Source: Methanolobus tindarius DSM 2278 (lineage in GTDB: Archaea; Halobacteriota; Methanosarcinia; Methanosarcinales; Methanosarcinaceae). Taken from it: a DNA stretch of 64,000 nucleotides. Below are positions 44,761 to 54,807 of the stretch, piece after piece. The stretch spans positions 1 through 64,000 of the forward strand of contig NZ_AZAJ01000001.1 of NCBI RefSeq assembly GCF_000504205.1, read 5' to 3'. The translations under genes and the position numbers were made by a program. Within the stretch, counting starts at the first letter, position 1. Each line of letters opens with the position of its first letter. The notes beneath the pieces are model-generated. The model had not been told where the DNA came from. It worked only from the letters and a program-made list of their open reading frames with translations, and did no database searches.

Positions 44761-45930
44761 TTAAGATTTTAACTTTTCACCACAGAAAGGACAAAACTGA
44801 GGTGAAACTGCCATCTCAAGACTATCACCACAATAAGGACAAAAAGATAATTTTCTTTTTCTGCCTGGTTTATTGGATTTGTGACCTGACAGATTATCAT
44901 TTGCAGTTTCTGCAAGTTCTTCACCCTGAGAAGCAACCTCAACCATCATGACTTCATTACTTATACGTAAAACATGATTCATTGCCAGTTTGCGCACCCA
45001 TTCATCAGGATCTTCCTGACCTACTTTTTCAAGAATAGACAAACTTTCGTCATTACCAATAGTAACAAGTGCCTCAACTGCAGAACTCCTGACATGCTCG
45101 TTTTCATCATTGAGAAGTTCATTTAATGTAGCAGACGGAATTTCTACCTTAAGAGCCAGTAATTCTTTTATTGCAACACATTTAACATTGAAATTTTCAT
45201 CTTTCAACGAATCTATAAGATATGGTGCAGACTCTTTTTTAATACAACTGTTCAGGGCTTTTGTGGCACTACTTCTTACATCAACATCAGAGCTTTTTAA
45301 AACCTGAAGCAACAAAGGAACTGCAAAAGGACTTCCCGTATCTCCAACTAAACTGAGCAGACGGATTTTATAGTACCGGTCAGCATTTTCGATAATTTCT
45401 GCGATGCATGGAATCATGTCCTCGGCCTTAAAAAGCTTCAGGGATGAAGTTGCAAGAGCCCTTATTTCTTTATCATTACCATTGAGACACCTGACTAACA
45501 CACGAATAGAATCTGCTGTTTTTATCTTTCCAATACACTGGACAGAGAACTTTTTCCTGTTAATGCTTCCTGATGAAAGCATTTCTATAAGAAAAGGCAG
45601 GTTTTTTCCGTTAACACATGAGTCCAGAGAAGAGATAATTGTTTTTTGATTATCTGAAGATTTATACTTACTATTAAAAACCAATTCAAATAAGGTCTCT
45701 GTTGCCCTTGAATCACCAAAAACACCAAGTGACTGGATAATGCATGTGCTCACCTGTCCGTCAGTTTCTTTTTCAAGTGCTTCCAGAAGATATGGTACAG
45801 CATCCGAGTCCCCCTGATTTTCAAGGGACTTTACAGCATCGCATCTTTTGTTTGCATTTGAAAAGATACCTTTTTGCAGCTTTTTTACTGAAGAGATAAA
45901 TTCTTTGTTTTTCCCGGATGTATCGCTCAT
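44761..45930 (-). CDS. HEAT-repeat protein with C-terminal zinc ribbon
   Basis: A 389-residue protein of about ten HEAT/PBS-lyase-type repeats (units such as AVPYLLEALEKETDGQVSTCII, ATETLFELVFNS, SIRVLVRCLNGNDKEIRALA in part). The last 30 residues carry a double zinc knuckle: FCPYCGDSLEMA and FCPFCGEKL. The ATG at 45930 with GGGGTTGTT upstream is preferred over TTG 45936. Such repeats provide protein-binding surfaces. It is divergent from the HEAT-containing operon at 46293-51152, an arrangement hinting that they belong to one system. Function not known. Confidence 0.8.
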   Translation of the reverse strand: MSDTSGKNKEFISSVKKLQKGIFSNANKRCDAVKSLENQGDSDAVPYLLEALEKETDGQVSTCIIQSLGVFGDSRATETLFELVFNSKYKSSDNQKTIISSLDSCVNGKNLPFLIEMLSSGSINRKKFSVQCIGKIKTADSIRVLVRCLNGNDKEIRALATSSLKLFKAEDMIPCIAEIIENADRYYKIRLLSLVGDTGSPFAVPLLLQVLKSSDVDVRSSATKALNSCIKKESAPYLIDSLKDENFNVKCVAIKELLALKVEIPSATLNELLNDENEHVRSSAVEALVTIGNDESLSILEKVGQEDPDEWVRKLAMNHVLRISNEVMMVEVASQGEELAETANDNLSGHKSNKPGRKRKLSFCPYCGDSLEMAVSPQFCPFCGEKLKS

Positions 45931-46292
45931 CAACAACCCCGAAGCACTATTAGGTGCGGTGAATAAAAATCTAGCTATATAGATTTAGTACTGCTAGATA
46001 TTGTTTTTGAAAATATAGAATCTACAGGGTCACCTTATGTTAGTGCAAAGCAGGGAATGATCAGGAACAGGTTTAAAAGCACATTTGTAATAAATTATAT
46101 CCAAGCTCAAAATAATCCATATTAAAGTTGTAGTTTTAGAAATTCCAACGATATTCAGAATAGTCAATCACAAAGAAAATAGAATGCAGGAGCTGTGGTT
46201 TCAAATAAATGATACGTTTCATACTATTGTTACAGTCAAAATATATCATTTGTTTCATCCCTTATGATAATTGTCAACAGTGAGATGATGAC
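45931..46292. other. Intergenic region between divergent HEAT-related genes
   Basis: I see no gene in these 362 bases. The stretch is AT-rich with TATA-like words near both ends (for example ATTAAATAAT-like tracts around 46085-46100) and presumably contains the two divergent promoters. No strong inverted repeat is apparent. Confidence 0.35.
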
Positions 46293-46906
46293 TTGATAAG
46301 GGAAAGAACAAAACTAATAATATCAGCAGGAATTCTCATACTTGCAGGAATAATTTCAGTGAGCACACTGCTGCAGGATGCTCCTGCAGTTATACAAATC
46401 GAAGGGGAATCATTCAAGATAATTGAGATTCCTTATTCTTACACTACAGGTGAAGCATACCTGTTGTTACTATCCGGTTTTTTCTCAGGTTTAGCACTAT
46501 GCCAGATTTTATTGTCTCTGGGTATCTGTCCATTTATACACAAAAATATTCATGAGTCTTATTCTGGTATTAATTTAAAAACAAAAGATAATTCTCAAAT
46601 ACTGAAATCTGCCGAAAAAACAGAAAGCTCAGATTGGGAAGAATCAGCAGAATCGGCAACATCACCTGACATGAAAAAAGTACTTCTTATGGCCCTGGAA
46701 GGAGATGAGAAAAAAATCGTCAGGACAATTGTGGATAATAACGGACAGATGCTCCAGAATGAACTTGTGAACAGACTTGATTTTTCCAAAGCTAAAACAC
46801 ACGTATTCTTTCCAATCTCGAAAAGAAAGGCATAATCTCAAAACAGAAGTATGGCCTGACAAATTGCATCTCACTGACCGAAGAGATAAGGGGTGAGAAC
46901 AGATGA
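46293..46906 (+). pseudogene. Membrane-anchored winged-helix protein with a 2-base frameshift
   Basis: The frame starts with TTG 46293 (in-frame stop upstream, GAGATGAT as ribosome-binding region). Two transmembrane helices (about 8-27 and 54-78) are followed by an acidic linker and a winged helix (DMKKVLLMALEGDEKKIVRTIVDNNG in part, LQNELVNRLDFSKAK). At 46796-46801 the repeat ACACAC shifts the frame: the ORF as read stops at 46835, but removing one AC unit gives KTRILSNLEKKGIISKQKYG, a wing and a stop that overlaps the next ATG (ATGA at 46903-46906). The natural product would be about 203 residues. Either a real inactivating slip, a phase-variable site or a sequencing error is possible. The domain resembles DUF7343-type archaeal proteins. 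Confidence 0.75.
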
Positions 46907-47769
46907 GAAAAGAACTTCCGTTGATTATTGCAGGAATAATCCTTGTTTCTGCCATAATCTGGTGGCACTATGATAGTAGTGTCGATGTGAAAATTGTCGA
47001 GATTAATGCACCCCGGACTCTGGGGGTGGATACTATCAGAACTGACAGCATGAACGAAATTGAACTGGTCATACAGAATAACGAATCAAAAAATGTTGAA
47101 GTAAAGATTGAAACTGAAAATGCCTTTGTAGATGAAAATGGAAAGAGTGCTGATACTTTCATCGTTTTTGGATATAATGGTTATCACTACAGTGATTATA
47201 TTTCAACACAGGATAAAATAAGCCTTGAACCAGGAGAGAACAGGCTAACCCTGTTGCTTGGATATCAGGTTACAGGAGAACAGAATGTTCACATCAGAAT
47301 TGTAAACAATGAGGTTGTCCTTGACGAAGAATCATTTACTGTGGATGTTTTACCTCCCGAACTTTCAGTCGAATTGAATTATGAACTGGAATCTATCGGA
47401 GAGCTGAATATCTACAATATTGACGCTTATGTGATAAATAGCGGCCTTGGAAGAGCCGAAAATGTTGAAACAACTATCAGTATAATTGATCCTGATACAA
47501 AAGAAGTTATGTCTTCTGAAAACAATAATTTTGATGTTCCTGCTTATTCTAAAAGTTCTTTCAGCACCTGGAAAGATTCGCACGCTGGAGTTATCGAACT
47601 TAGTTCCGGCGAGAATTCGGATGAGAGTTACATGCCTGCCCAGGCAGTGGTTAAGGAGAAAATTGGAAAGCAATATATTGTGAAAGTTACTGCTGTCTGG
47701 AAAGAACAGATAGCTGAAAAGGAAATAATTGTTCCTGAAAATCGTTCTGTACTGGAGGTCGAACTATGA
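46903..47769 (+). CDS. Membrane-anchored protein with CARDB/Ig-like extracellular domains
   Basis: A 288-residue protein with one N-terminal transmembrane helix (residues about 6-23) and an extracellular part built of two beta-sandwich domains (EIELVIQNNESKNVEVKIETENAF, about 45-125, then VINSGLGRAENVETTISII, about 170-255). The second resembles CARDB-type adhesion modules. The ATG overlaps the stop of the restored upstream frame and its own stop overlaps the next gene by ATGA (47766-47769), so three genes are translationally coupled. The function is unknown; it probably displays a scaffold for the secreted HEAT protein. Confidence 0.75.
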   Translation: MRKELPLIIAGIILVSAIIWWHYDSSVDVKIVEINAPRTLGVDTIRTDSMNEIELVIQNNESKNVEVKIETENAFVDENGKSADTFIVFGYNGYHYSDYISTQDKISLEPGENRLTLLLGYQVTGEQNVHIRIVNNEVVLDEESFTVDVLPPELSVELNYELESIGELNIYNIDAYVINSGLGRAENVETTISIIDPDTKEVMSSENNNFDVPAYSKSSFSTWKDSHAGVIELSSGENSDESYMPAQAVVKEKIGKQYIVKVTAVWKEQIAEKEIIVPENRSVLEVEL

Positions 47770-50700
47770 AAACAACAGGTAAGACTTCATTAAAGCTGGC
47801 CGTAGCAATCTTCATATTTGTTCTTGTATCGGGAACCTGTGTTTCCAGCGAGCAGAATAATCAGAGTACAAACGATAGTCAGCTAACCGACTATTCCAGC
47901 ATCCTTTCATTCATTGTGGAATCTTTTGAATCCATAGTTTATAATGAAGAAGATAAGAACATTACAAAATGGATCGATATTCTTGAAGATAGCTCTGAAA
48001 CGGATAGAAATAGAAAAAATGCAGTTTATATGTTGGGTGAAACAGGAAACAACAGAGCTGCAAAACCACTTGGAAGAATTCTTGTCAACACAGAGGAATC
48101 CGAATCATTGCGCGGTGCTGCTGCTCGTACTCTTGGGAGTGTCGGGAATGAAAAAGACACAGATTTGCTTATCAGAATGCTGAATGATGATAACTTGGAT
48201 ATAGCAATATGGTCTGCTGCTTCACTGGGAGAAATTGGTGATCCCAAAGCCGTTGAACCTCTCATGGAAATTATCGCTGATACAAATATTTCAGTAGATT
48301 TCCGCAAGTATGCTATTATTTCTTTAGGAGATATCGGAGATGAAAGAGCAATTGAACTTTTGATTTACACATTAAAAAACGGTGAAGAAACTTTAGCCTC
48401 AGCAGCAGCAACTTCACTTGGAGAGATTGGAGATGAGAGAGCTATTGAGCCTTTAACTAATGCACTTGAAGATAAAAGATATACAGTAACTCTCAGATCT
48501 GCGGAATCACTTCAGAAAATGAATGTGCCAATTACCGATATTGTCATTGATAATCTTAATAACAGAAATGTAGATGTCAGAGATAACTCAGCTAACCTAC
48601 TTGGTGACATAAAAGCAAAAAATGCTACCGATAAACTCCTTGAAGTCGTAGAAAATAGAGACGAAGATGATGAAGTCAGAGCATCTGCAGTCAATGCACT
48701 CGGAGATATAAGAGACAATAATACCATAGAACCGCTTATTAAAATACTGAATGAGCCAGATGAACCAAGGGCAGTGAGACTAAATATTCCATCGGTCTTA
48801 AGAAGAACAGATGAAAATGCCGCAATCGAGCCACTTCTGGATAACCTGAATGATACAGACCCGGAAGTAAAGATTAGAATCATGGGTTCCTTAGAGGATA
48901 TTTCCTCAGATAGAGCAATAGAACCTATAGAATACCTATTATTGAATGATGAAAAGTGGAGAGTCAGACAACATGCAGCAATTACACTTGGAAGGATGAG
49001 TGGAAGCAATTCAACAAATGCATATACATTGGCATTAAATGATGAATCTACTGTTGTTCGTTATACTGCTGCATTGAATCTAAAAAAATATCCCGATAAA
49101 AATGCAACTGAAGCATTGATCAGCGCTCTAGGAAATGAAACTGATCAGTCAGCACGGCATACAATGGTGCAGGCATTAATTATAATGGAAGATCAGCGAG
49201 CCATTCCAATACTCACTCAAATAGCTGAAGATGAAAATGAATACATAGGTGTTCGAACCTCAGCCGTATCAGGTCTTGGTAATTTTAGAACCAGCAATTC
49301 CACAGGACTTTTAATTCAGATATTGGAAAATACTGATAATTCACCCTATATGAGATCAGCCGCTGCCACTGGCCTTGGAAAAAGCAATAATACAGAAGCT
49401 ATTGAAGTTCTGATAAAGGTGGCAGAGGACGAGAGAGAATTCATTCCAGTTAGGGAAAGTGCACAGCAGGCACTAGATAATATAGGACAGAACAATTCAG
49501 GAATTGTTTACACATCCAATATTGTAGAGATGGGACTTAATTTTTCATCGATTATAGATTTTTTCAAATCATTTGTCCATACAGAAAGAAACGATAATGT
49601 AAGCCAGTGGATAGGTGTTCTTGGAAATGAATCCGAAAGTGAGGATGACAGACAACATGCCGCTTACATGCTGGGAGAATCAGGAGACAGCAGAGCTGTA
49701 AAACCATTCATAAAAGTAATTGAAAATACTGAAGAACCGGATTCATTGCGTCAGTCAGTTACCAGATATTTAGGGAAAGTAGGAAATGAAGAACAAACTG
49801 ACATGCTAATTGAAATGCTGGACGATGATCTTCTTGATATCACAGCAACTATTGCTTTAGGTGATCTGGGAGATGAAAAAGCAGTAGAACCGCTTATGGA
49901 TATACTCGCAAATGAAAGCCAGTCAGAAAACATGCGAGGAAATTCAGCAAAATCGCTTGGGCAGATCGGAGATAAGAGGGCAGTTGAATTGCTTATTGAA
50001 TGTCTGGATGATGGAACATGGCAGATACAACCGGAATCTGCCTGGTCTCTTGGAGAAATCGGTGATGAGAGAGCAATTGAACCTTTAACCAATCACCTGG
50101 AGGATGAGTATGAATTTACAGTTACAAATTCAGCTGTAGCTCTAAAGAAATTAGGAGCACCGGTAGAAGAGATGCTTATCGAAAATCTTGATAATAGGGA
50201 TACAACGGTTAGAATCAATTCAATCCATGCACTTGGCTCTATTGAGGAAACGAATGTTTATGATATATTTCTTAGCATCGCAGAAGATAGTACTGAGGAA
50301 GATAAAGTACGAATAAATGCTATCGGAGCACTTGGAAAATTAAGAAATAAGGATGCCATCGAACCTCTTGTCCATATACTGGAAAATGAAAATGAAAGAA
50401 AGGATGTAAGAAAAAGAGTTCCATGGGCATTAATGAAAATTGACGAAGAAACGGCTATGAAAATACTTCTGGATGAATTTGATATCGAAAATATGGAAGT
50501 CAGGTCAAGCATCGTATCATCATTTAGAGGAACAGAAGAAGAAAAGAAAAACCTATCAGTAGCAATCGAACCACTTGCGTATCTTTTACTGAATGATAAG
50601 GATTGGCCTGTGAGGAAACAAGCAGCAATCTCTCTGGGAGGTATAGCCGGAGAAAATGCATCGGATGATCTGGCACTGGCATTGAGTGATGATAATTCGG

Positions 50701-51152
50701 AAGTCAGATCTGTTGCAGCTAAGTATCTTTCCTCTATGTCTGATGCAAATTCTACAGAGTATCTGATAGATGCTCTGGCAAATGAAACAAACAAGTATAC
50801 ACGTAGTGATATAGCACGTGCGCTTGGACATACAAATGACAGCAGAGCAGTACCTGTTCTTGTACATCTGATGCAGGATAAGGGAGAATACCTGAATGTA
50901 CGACTCCATGCCACAGAAGAACTTGGAACCATGGCAAACAAAGATGCTACGGAATCTCTAATGCAGGCACTTGAAAATACAGAAGATTCACCTGATATCA
51001 GAAAGGCGGCAGCAGTTTCATTAGGGCAGATCGGAGATAAGAGGGCAGTTGAATTACTCACCGAGATTGCAGATAATAAAGAAGAATATCCTGCAATCAG
51101 GCAGAGTGCAGAACAATCGCTTGAAATGATTCAGGAGGCAACTTCCTCCTGA
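47766..51152 (+). CDS. Large secreted HEAT-repeat protein with internal duplication
   Basis: An 1128-residue protein. A signal peptide (about residues 8-28, ending in SGTCVSSEQ, possibly a lipobox) is followed by more than 25 HEAT/PBS-lyase repeats of about 31-35 residues (typical unit: GDERAIEPLTNALEDKRYTVT). The protein is a tandem duplication: residues about 40-588 (FIVESFESIVYNEEDKNITKWI) align with about 589-1128 (IIDFFKSFVHTERNDNVSQWI). A 32-nt identical direct repeat is present at 49959-49990 and 51024-51055. It is the last gene of a coupled three-gene operon. HEAT proteins bind partners; what this one holds at the cell surface is unknown. Confidence 0.85.
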   Translation: MKTTGKTSLKLAVAIFIFVLVSGTCVSSEQNNQSTNDSQLTDYSSILSFIVESFESIVYNEEDKNITKWIDILEDSSETDRNRKNAVYMLGETGNNRAAKPLGRILVNTEESESLRGAAARTLGSVGNEKDTDLLIRMLNDDNLDIAIWSAASLGEIGDPKAVEPLMEIIADTNISVDFRKYAIISLGDIGDERAIELLIYTLKNGEETLASAAATSLGEIGDERAIEPLTNALEDKRYTVTLRSAESLQKMNVPITDIVIDNLNNRNVDVRDNSANLLGDIKAKNATDKLLEVVENRDEDDEVRASAVNALGDIRDNNTIEPLIKILNEPDEPRAVRLNIPSVLRRTDENAAIEPLLDNLNDTDPEVKIRIMGSLEDISSDRAIEPIEYLLLNDEKWRVRQHAAITLGRMSGSNSTNAYTLALNDESTVVRYTAALNLKKYPDKNATEALISALGNETDQSARHTMVQALIIMEDQRAIPILTQIAEDENEYIGVRTSAVSGLGNFRTSNSTGLLIQILENTDNSPYMRSAAATGLGKSNNTEAIEVLIKVAEDEREFIPVRESAQQALDNIGQNNSGIVYTSNIVEMGLNFSSIIDFFKSFVHTERNDNVSQWIGVLGNESESEDDRQHAAYMLGESGDSRAVKPFIKVIENTEEPDSLRQSVTRYLGKVGNEEQTDMLIEMLDDDLLDITATIALGDLGDEKAVEPLMDILANESQSENMRGNSAKSLGQIGDKRAVELLIECLDDGTWQIQPESAWSLGEIGDERAIEPLTNHLEDEYEFTVTNSAVALKKLGAPVEEMLIENLDNRDTTVRINSIHALGSIEETNVYDIFLSIAEDSTEEDKVRINAIGALGKLRNKDAIEPLVHILENENERKDVRKRVPWALMKIDEETAMKILLDEFDIENMEVRSSIVSSFRGTEEEKKNLSVAIEPLAYLLLNDKDWPVRKQAAISLGGIAGENASDDLALALSDDNSEVRSVAAKYLSSMSDANSTEYLIDALANETNKYTRSDIARALGHTNDSRAVPVLVHLMQDKGEYLNVRLHATEELGTMANKDATESLMQALENTEDSPDIRKAAAVSLGQIGDKRAVELLTEIADNKEEYPAIRQSAEQSLEMIQEATSS

Positions 51153-51531
51153 ATTCTAATTGTACGTGAATCCTCTATGTAAATTGTTTTAAATTAGGAT
51201 TTGTGGATTTTCTGTGTATAAGGACACAAACATTGATCATTTTCATGTACATAAAAACAACCTGCAATCTAAAAATAAAGTAGCTATCCGCCGAAGGCGG
51301 CACATTCCGATATTACTACACAGAAGATAAGCACAATGGTGATTTGAATTTATACATAGAATTCTGCAGAAATCATTAGAAGAAGGCACAGGGTATTTGT
51401 AAATTATTTTATTTCTTATTGTGGGAATACGCTGGCTTCGCCGGACCCTTCGGGATTAATCAAGTTATTCATGATTTATGACGGATCAGTTTAGAAATTA
51501 ATACATATTTCAGGAAGGATTTCTACAATAC
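51153..51531. other. Intergenic region with short GC-rich hairpins
   Basis: No gene is called in these 379 bases. There are small perfect hairpins with TTC/GAA loops in otherwise AT-rich sequence: CCGCCGAAGGCGG at 51288-51300, GGCTTCGCC at 51434-51442 and CCCTTCGGG at about 51446-51454. The first lies 136 bp after the HEAT gene stop. On the minus strand, 51420-51455 can be read as a short peptide ending, so the region might be the remains of a mobile element; this is not certain. Confidence 0.35.
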
Positions 51532-53013
51532 CTAAAACTCATCGTCCTGAGCATAACTTCTTCCCAGTTTCAGGGCGAGTTCCGCTTTTTTGAGTTCCTG
51601 TCCCAGATAAGCAGCATGTTCCATTCTTGAAACAAGTTCCATTTTAAGAATCGTGTCCATGACTTCCCTGGCAGTCTTTCCGACAATTGATGTATTATCA
51701 TGTTCAGCAAGGATGCATCCGTCTTTCATTCCAAATTGATCAGGGATAATGCTTATCCTGATACTGCCTTTGGGGTCAACAGTCCACATCTTGCTTTTTT
51801 CTGCACTTACAAAGGTTTCCGGTAGTACAGAATCAGTACGTCTTCTTTTCTCTTTAATCTCAATCAGATCGATTCCCAGATCCTTTGGTGAACTTTCACG
51901 CTCTTTTGCCAGCATCATCATCTGGGATGCTCTTTTGAGCTCATTAATGGAACCCTGTGTTTTATTACTATATTCAGGAGTAAAAAGAATACTTGCTCCT
52001 ACGTCTGCACCGATGCCGCAAAGTGTGGCGTTGACACCGGTGGAATCCACATCTATAAGTTCCGTGACGTTGCCTATTCCATAGAAAACAGGAATGTCAG
52101 GGTTCTTTTCATGGAATTCCTTGTATCTTACAATAGAGACGGCAATTCCATGACCTATCGGATCAAGTACCGGATCGGCAATTAGTTTCTCAATACCGGC
52201 CTTGCGGGCAAGTTCAATGTTTTTCATGAGACTGTCATAAGCTTCGCCCTGATCAGGTATTACAACAGCAGGAATGTCACAGGAAGCAATTTCAGAAGCA
52301 ATTTCTTCAATATTGCTACTATCCAGACTTAGAACCATGTCAATTCCGCAATTGAGGGCTTCCCTGATAAGCACCGGGTCAAGAGTGTCAATACTCACAG
52401 GAAGATTCGTTGTCCTGCGAGCAATATTGATAGCTCGCTTTACATCATCAGGATTAGCATGCAGGGATGCGCCAAGATCAATCATATCCGCACCCTTCAT
52501 TTCAAAACTACGGATGCGTAGTTCAAGTGCTTCAGGAGCAAGTCCCGTGGCATCGACAACCTCTGTCAATACCTTCATACGGGAATTGCCTCCAATTTTC
52601 ATTCCACGTAATTTCAGTGGACAATTAGCAGCATCCTCAATTTCTTCAACCTTTTCAATTGCCATGGCGCGTCTTACGTCTGCCAGAAGTTCACAGGCAG
52701 GAATTTCTGTTGAAAATTCCATGCTTTCCGTGAATGGAAGAACAAAACCGAGATCATAGGCATGTTTGGGACCAAGACGTATTTTGCATCCCAACTCCTG
52801 TTCTGTTTTTTCGAAGTTTCCGGAAACAAGACCAGGAATGAATATCAGATCATAATTAAAAACTGGAATTTGATCTTTGATCGCAGCAAGCAGTTTACGG
52901 GGAGTAATGAATGCGGCAACCTGGGTGTCGGCAACAACAACATCGGCATGATTACCTATTGCATTCCTTACAGTCTGTTCAGCAAGTCTGCCCGTAGCTA
53001 TCAGTATTTTCAT
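51532..53013 (-). CDS. Dihydropteroate synthase-like protein (TIGR00284 type)
   Basis: A 493-residue protein. The N-terminal about 140 residues (MKILIATGRLAEQTVRNAIG in part) form a separate domain; residues about 150-400 are DHPS-like TIM barrel with VDATGLAPEALELRIRSFEMKGADMIDLGASLHANPDD (in part), LPVSIDTLDPV and VLSLDSSN. A C-terminal DUF6513-like domain follows. It is the archaeal DHPS-like family; in methanogens it is the candidate for attaching the arylamine to the pterin in H4MPT biosynthesis, though this has been disputed. It is consistent with mptE and mch in the same genome. Convergent with the HEAT operon. Confidence 0.85.
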   Translation of the reverse strand: MKILIATGRLAEQTVRNAIGNHADVVVADTQVAAFITPRKLLAAIKDQIPVFNYDLIFIPGLVSGNFEKTEQELGCKIRLGPKHAYDLGFVLPFTESMEFSTEIPACELLADVRRAMAIEKVEEIEDAANCPLKLRGMKIGGNSRMKVLTEVVDATGLAPEALELRIRSFEMKGADMIDLGASLHANPDDVKRAINIARRTTNLPVSIDTLDPVLIREALNCGIDMVLSLDSSNIEEIASEIASCDIPAVVIPDQGEAYDSLMKNIELARKAGIEKLIADPVLDPIGHGIAVSIVRYKEFHEKNPDIPVFYGIGNVTELIDVDSTGVNATLCGIGADVGASILFTPEYSNKTQGSINELKRASQMMMLAKERESSPKDLGIDLIEIKEKRRRTDSVLPETFVSAEKSKMWTVDPKGSIRISIIPDQFGMKDGCILAEHDNTSIVGKTAREVMDTILKMELVSRMEHAAYLGQELKKAELALKLGRSYAQDDEF

Positions 53014-53122
53014 GAATGGAAATAGTAGTGAAAGTAAAAAAGAATATCTGCCAATCCTAATAACTTATTTTGGAAAAATTGACAGATCCGGCTTAATGCC
53101 GGACTGATGTTAATTAAAGCAA

Positions 53123-54328
53123 TCAGTGAATGATATCAATGATTGATCCGCCGTTGTTCTTTGACTGAATTGGCTCAACAACGGAGCGGCTGACCTTGTT
53201 CACAGATGGGCTTGCGCGCCTGTATGCACGTGGTGCCTCTGCATGAACAGGTTCACGTACACTATCATATGATATACTACTGCACTGTGGCTGTCCGAGA
53301 ATCTGTGCTGACTGGACACCTGTCATGATAGCCATTACACGCACCCTGCCTTCATACTCAGGGCTGATACGTGCTCCCCAGATTACATTTGCACTGGAAG
53401 AAAGCTCGTATGTGAGTGAAGCAGCGATTTCTTCAGCCTCTTTAAGACTGAGATCCGGGCCACCTGTGATGTGTACAAGACTGCCTGTTGCACCTCTGTA
53501 ATCTACATCAAGGAGTGGGTGGTTAAGTGCTGCACGAACTACATCGTCGCTCTTGTCCTGATTCTTGCTCTCACCAACAAGCATTACTGCAACGCCGCCG
53601 CATCCCATGATAGCTCTGATGTCAGCGTAGTCAATGTTGATAAGTGAAGGCTGTGTGATTGTTTCTGTGATTCCCTTTACGGTTTCAGAGATAATCTGAT
53701 CCATTACTGAGAATGCCTGGTCGATTGGGAGATTTGGTACATACTCAAGGAGTCTGTTGTTGTCAAGTACAATAACAGTGTCTGCGGCTCGGCGGAACTC
53801 TTCAAGTCCTTCCTCTGCCTTAACTGCTCTTGCCCTTTCAACTCTGAATGGGCTTGAGACCATACCAACAACAATTGCGCCCTGCTCCTTTGCGACCTCA
53901 GCTACTACAGGAGCGACACCAGTACCGGTTCCTCCTCCCATACCTGCTGTAACAAAAACAAGATCTGCATCTTTGAAGATCTCTTCAAGGGTGCCGCGGG
54001 CAAGTTCTGCTGCCTTTGCACCAACTTCAGGGTATCCTCCTGCACCAAGACCGCGGGTAAGAGTCTTGCCCACGAGAATCTTCTTGTCTGCACGAATGAG
54101 GTCAAGGTGTTGCTTGTCAGTGTTAATAGCTACTGTCTCAGCACCCTCAATACCCATGTTGTAAAGTCTGTTGATTGTGTTATTACCTGCACCACCGCAT
54201 CCGACGATCATAATTCTTGGCTGGCCAAGAATATCAAACTGGTCATCGTTAATTGCAATTGACTGGCGGTACGCTTTCTCTTTCTCTGTGTGTTTTAACG
54301 CTTCCTGAACTATTGACTGCACTTTCAT
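53123..54328 (-). CDS. ftsZ: Cell division GTPase FtsZ
   Basis: A 401-residue tubulin-like GTPase that polymerises at the division site. The start of the Rossmann fold is [16 protein letters not shown] (about 40-55), the tubulin signature GGGTGTG is at residues 131-137 ([15 protein letters not shown]), and the T7 synergy loop is [13 protein letters not shown] (about 235). The C-terminal tail ([17 protein letters not shown]) is short and linker-rich. Archaeal species often have two FtsZ paralogues; which class this belongs to is not settled. The ATG is directly preceded by GTGAGGGG. Confidence 0.96.
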   Translation of the reverse strand: MKVQSIVQEALKHTEKEKAYRQSIAINDDQFDILGQPRIMIVGCGGAGNNTINRLYNMGIEGAETVAINTDKQHLDLIRADKKILVGKTLTRGLGAGGYPEVGAKAAELARGTLEEIFKDADLVFVTAGMGGGTGTGVAPVVAEVAKEQGAIVVGMVSSPFRVERARAVKAEEGLEEFRRAADTVIVLDNNRLLEYVPNLPIDQAFSVMDQIISETVKGITETITQPSLINIDYADIRAIMGCGGVAVMLVGESKNQDKSDDVVRAALNHPLLDVDYRGATGSLVHITGGPDLSLKEAEEIAASLTYELSSSANVIWGARISPEYEGRVRVMAIMTGVQSAQILGQPQCSSISYDSVREPVHAEAPRAYRRASPSVNKVSRSVVEPIQSKNNGGSIIDIIH

Positions 54329-54807
54329 CCCCTCACGGATTTAGTAACATTACGGTATAGTGTTCTGGTTTTTAGTTGTTGCTCGAATTTTACTGTAACC
54401 ATTCATCAACGTTTATCAACGTTTTGTAATTCTGTAATTGCTATATTTCCTTTATTCTTTTTATACTTATCCTTTTATGCAAGTTTGAAACATCTTACAA
54501 AATAGGACCCGGAAAGCTGGCAAACATTAAATATTACATTTGAGTAAGAAACTATATAAATTTAACCTGCTTGATTTTTATATTTACTTATATCATAAAA
54601 ATAGTAAGACCGGTTATTTCAGAATATTTCACTTCGATTTCTGCCCAATCAATTATATATCATTCTTATCATTTTATATGACAAAGATATATACCTCGTA
54701 AAAAGAATTACCAAACAAATCTAATTGAACATGAAAAAGATTTAAGGTTAATATTAAATTGACTAATTAACACTTCAACCGAAAATACCAAACGCCGGAG
54801 AGTTTTT
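54329..54807. other. Long AT-rich interval between divergent ftsZ and site-2 protease genes
   Basis: I see no gene in these 479 bases. It contains the promoters of both flanking genes, many A/T tracts and a tandem 10-mer duplication near ftsZ (see separate entry). GGAG at 54796-54799 is the ribosome-binding site of the protease gene. Confidence 0.4.
54415..54434. repeat. Tandem 10-bp repeat upstream of ftsZ
   Basis: ATCAACGTTT occurs twice in tandem at 54415-54424 and 54425-54434, about 90 bp before the ftsZ start. Each copy contains the palindrome AACGTT. One-turn spacing (10 bp) places both copies on the same DNA face, as is usual for operator repeats, but the function is a guess. Confidence 0.35.

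Noticed and set aside
48026..51061. Long Ser/Leu-rich frames on the minus strand
   Set aside because: They are antisense to the repeated HEAT codons and arise from the repeat periodicity.
48100..51100. Possible CRISPR-like or tandem DNA repeats
   Set aside because: The repetition is at protein level (HEAT units of about 31-35 codons, variable sequence); there are no spacer/repeat arrays anywhere in the window.
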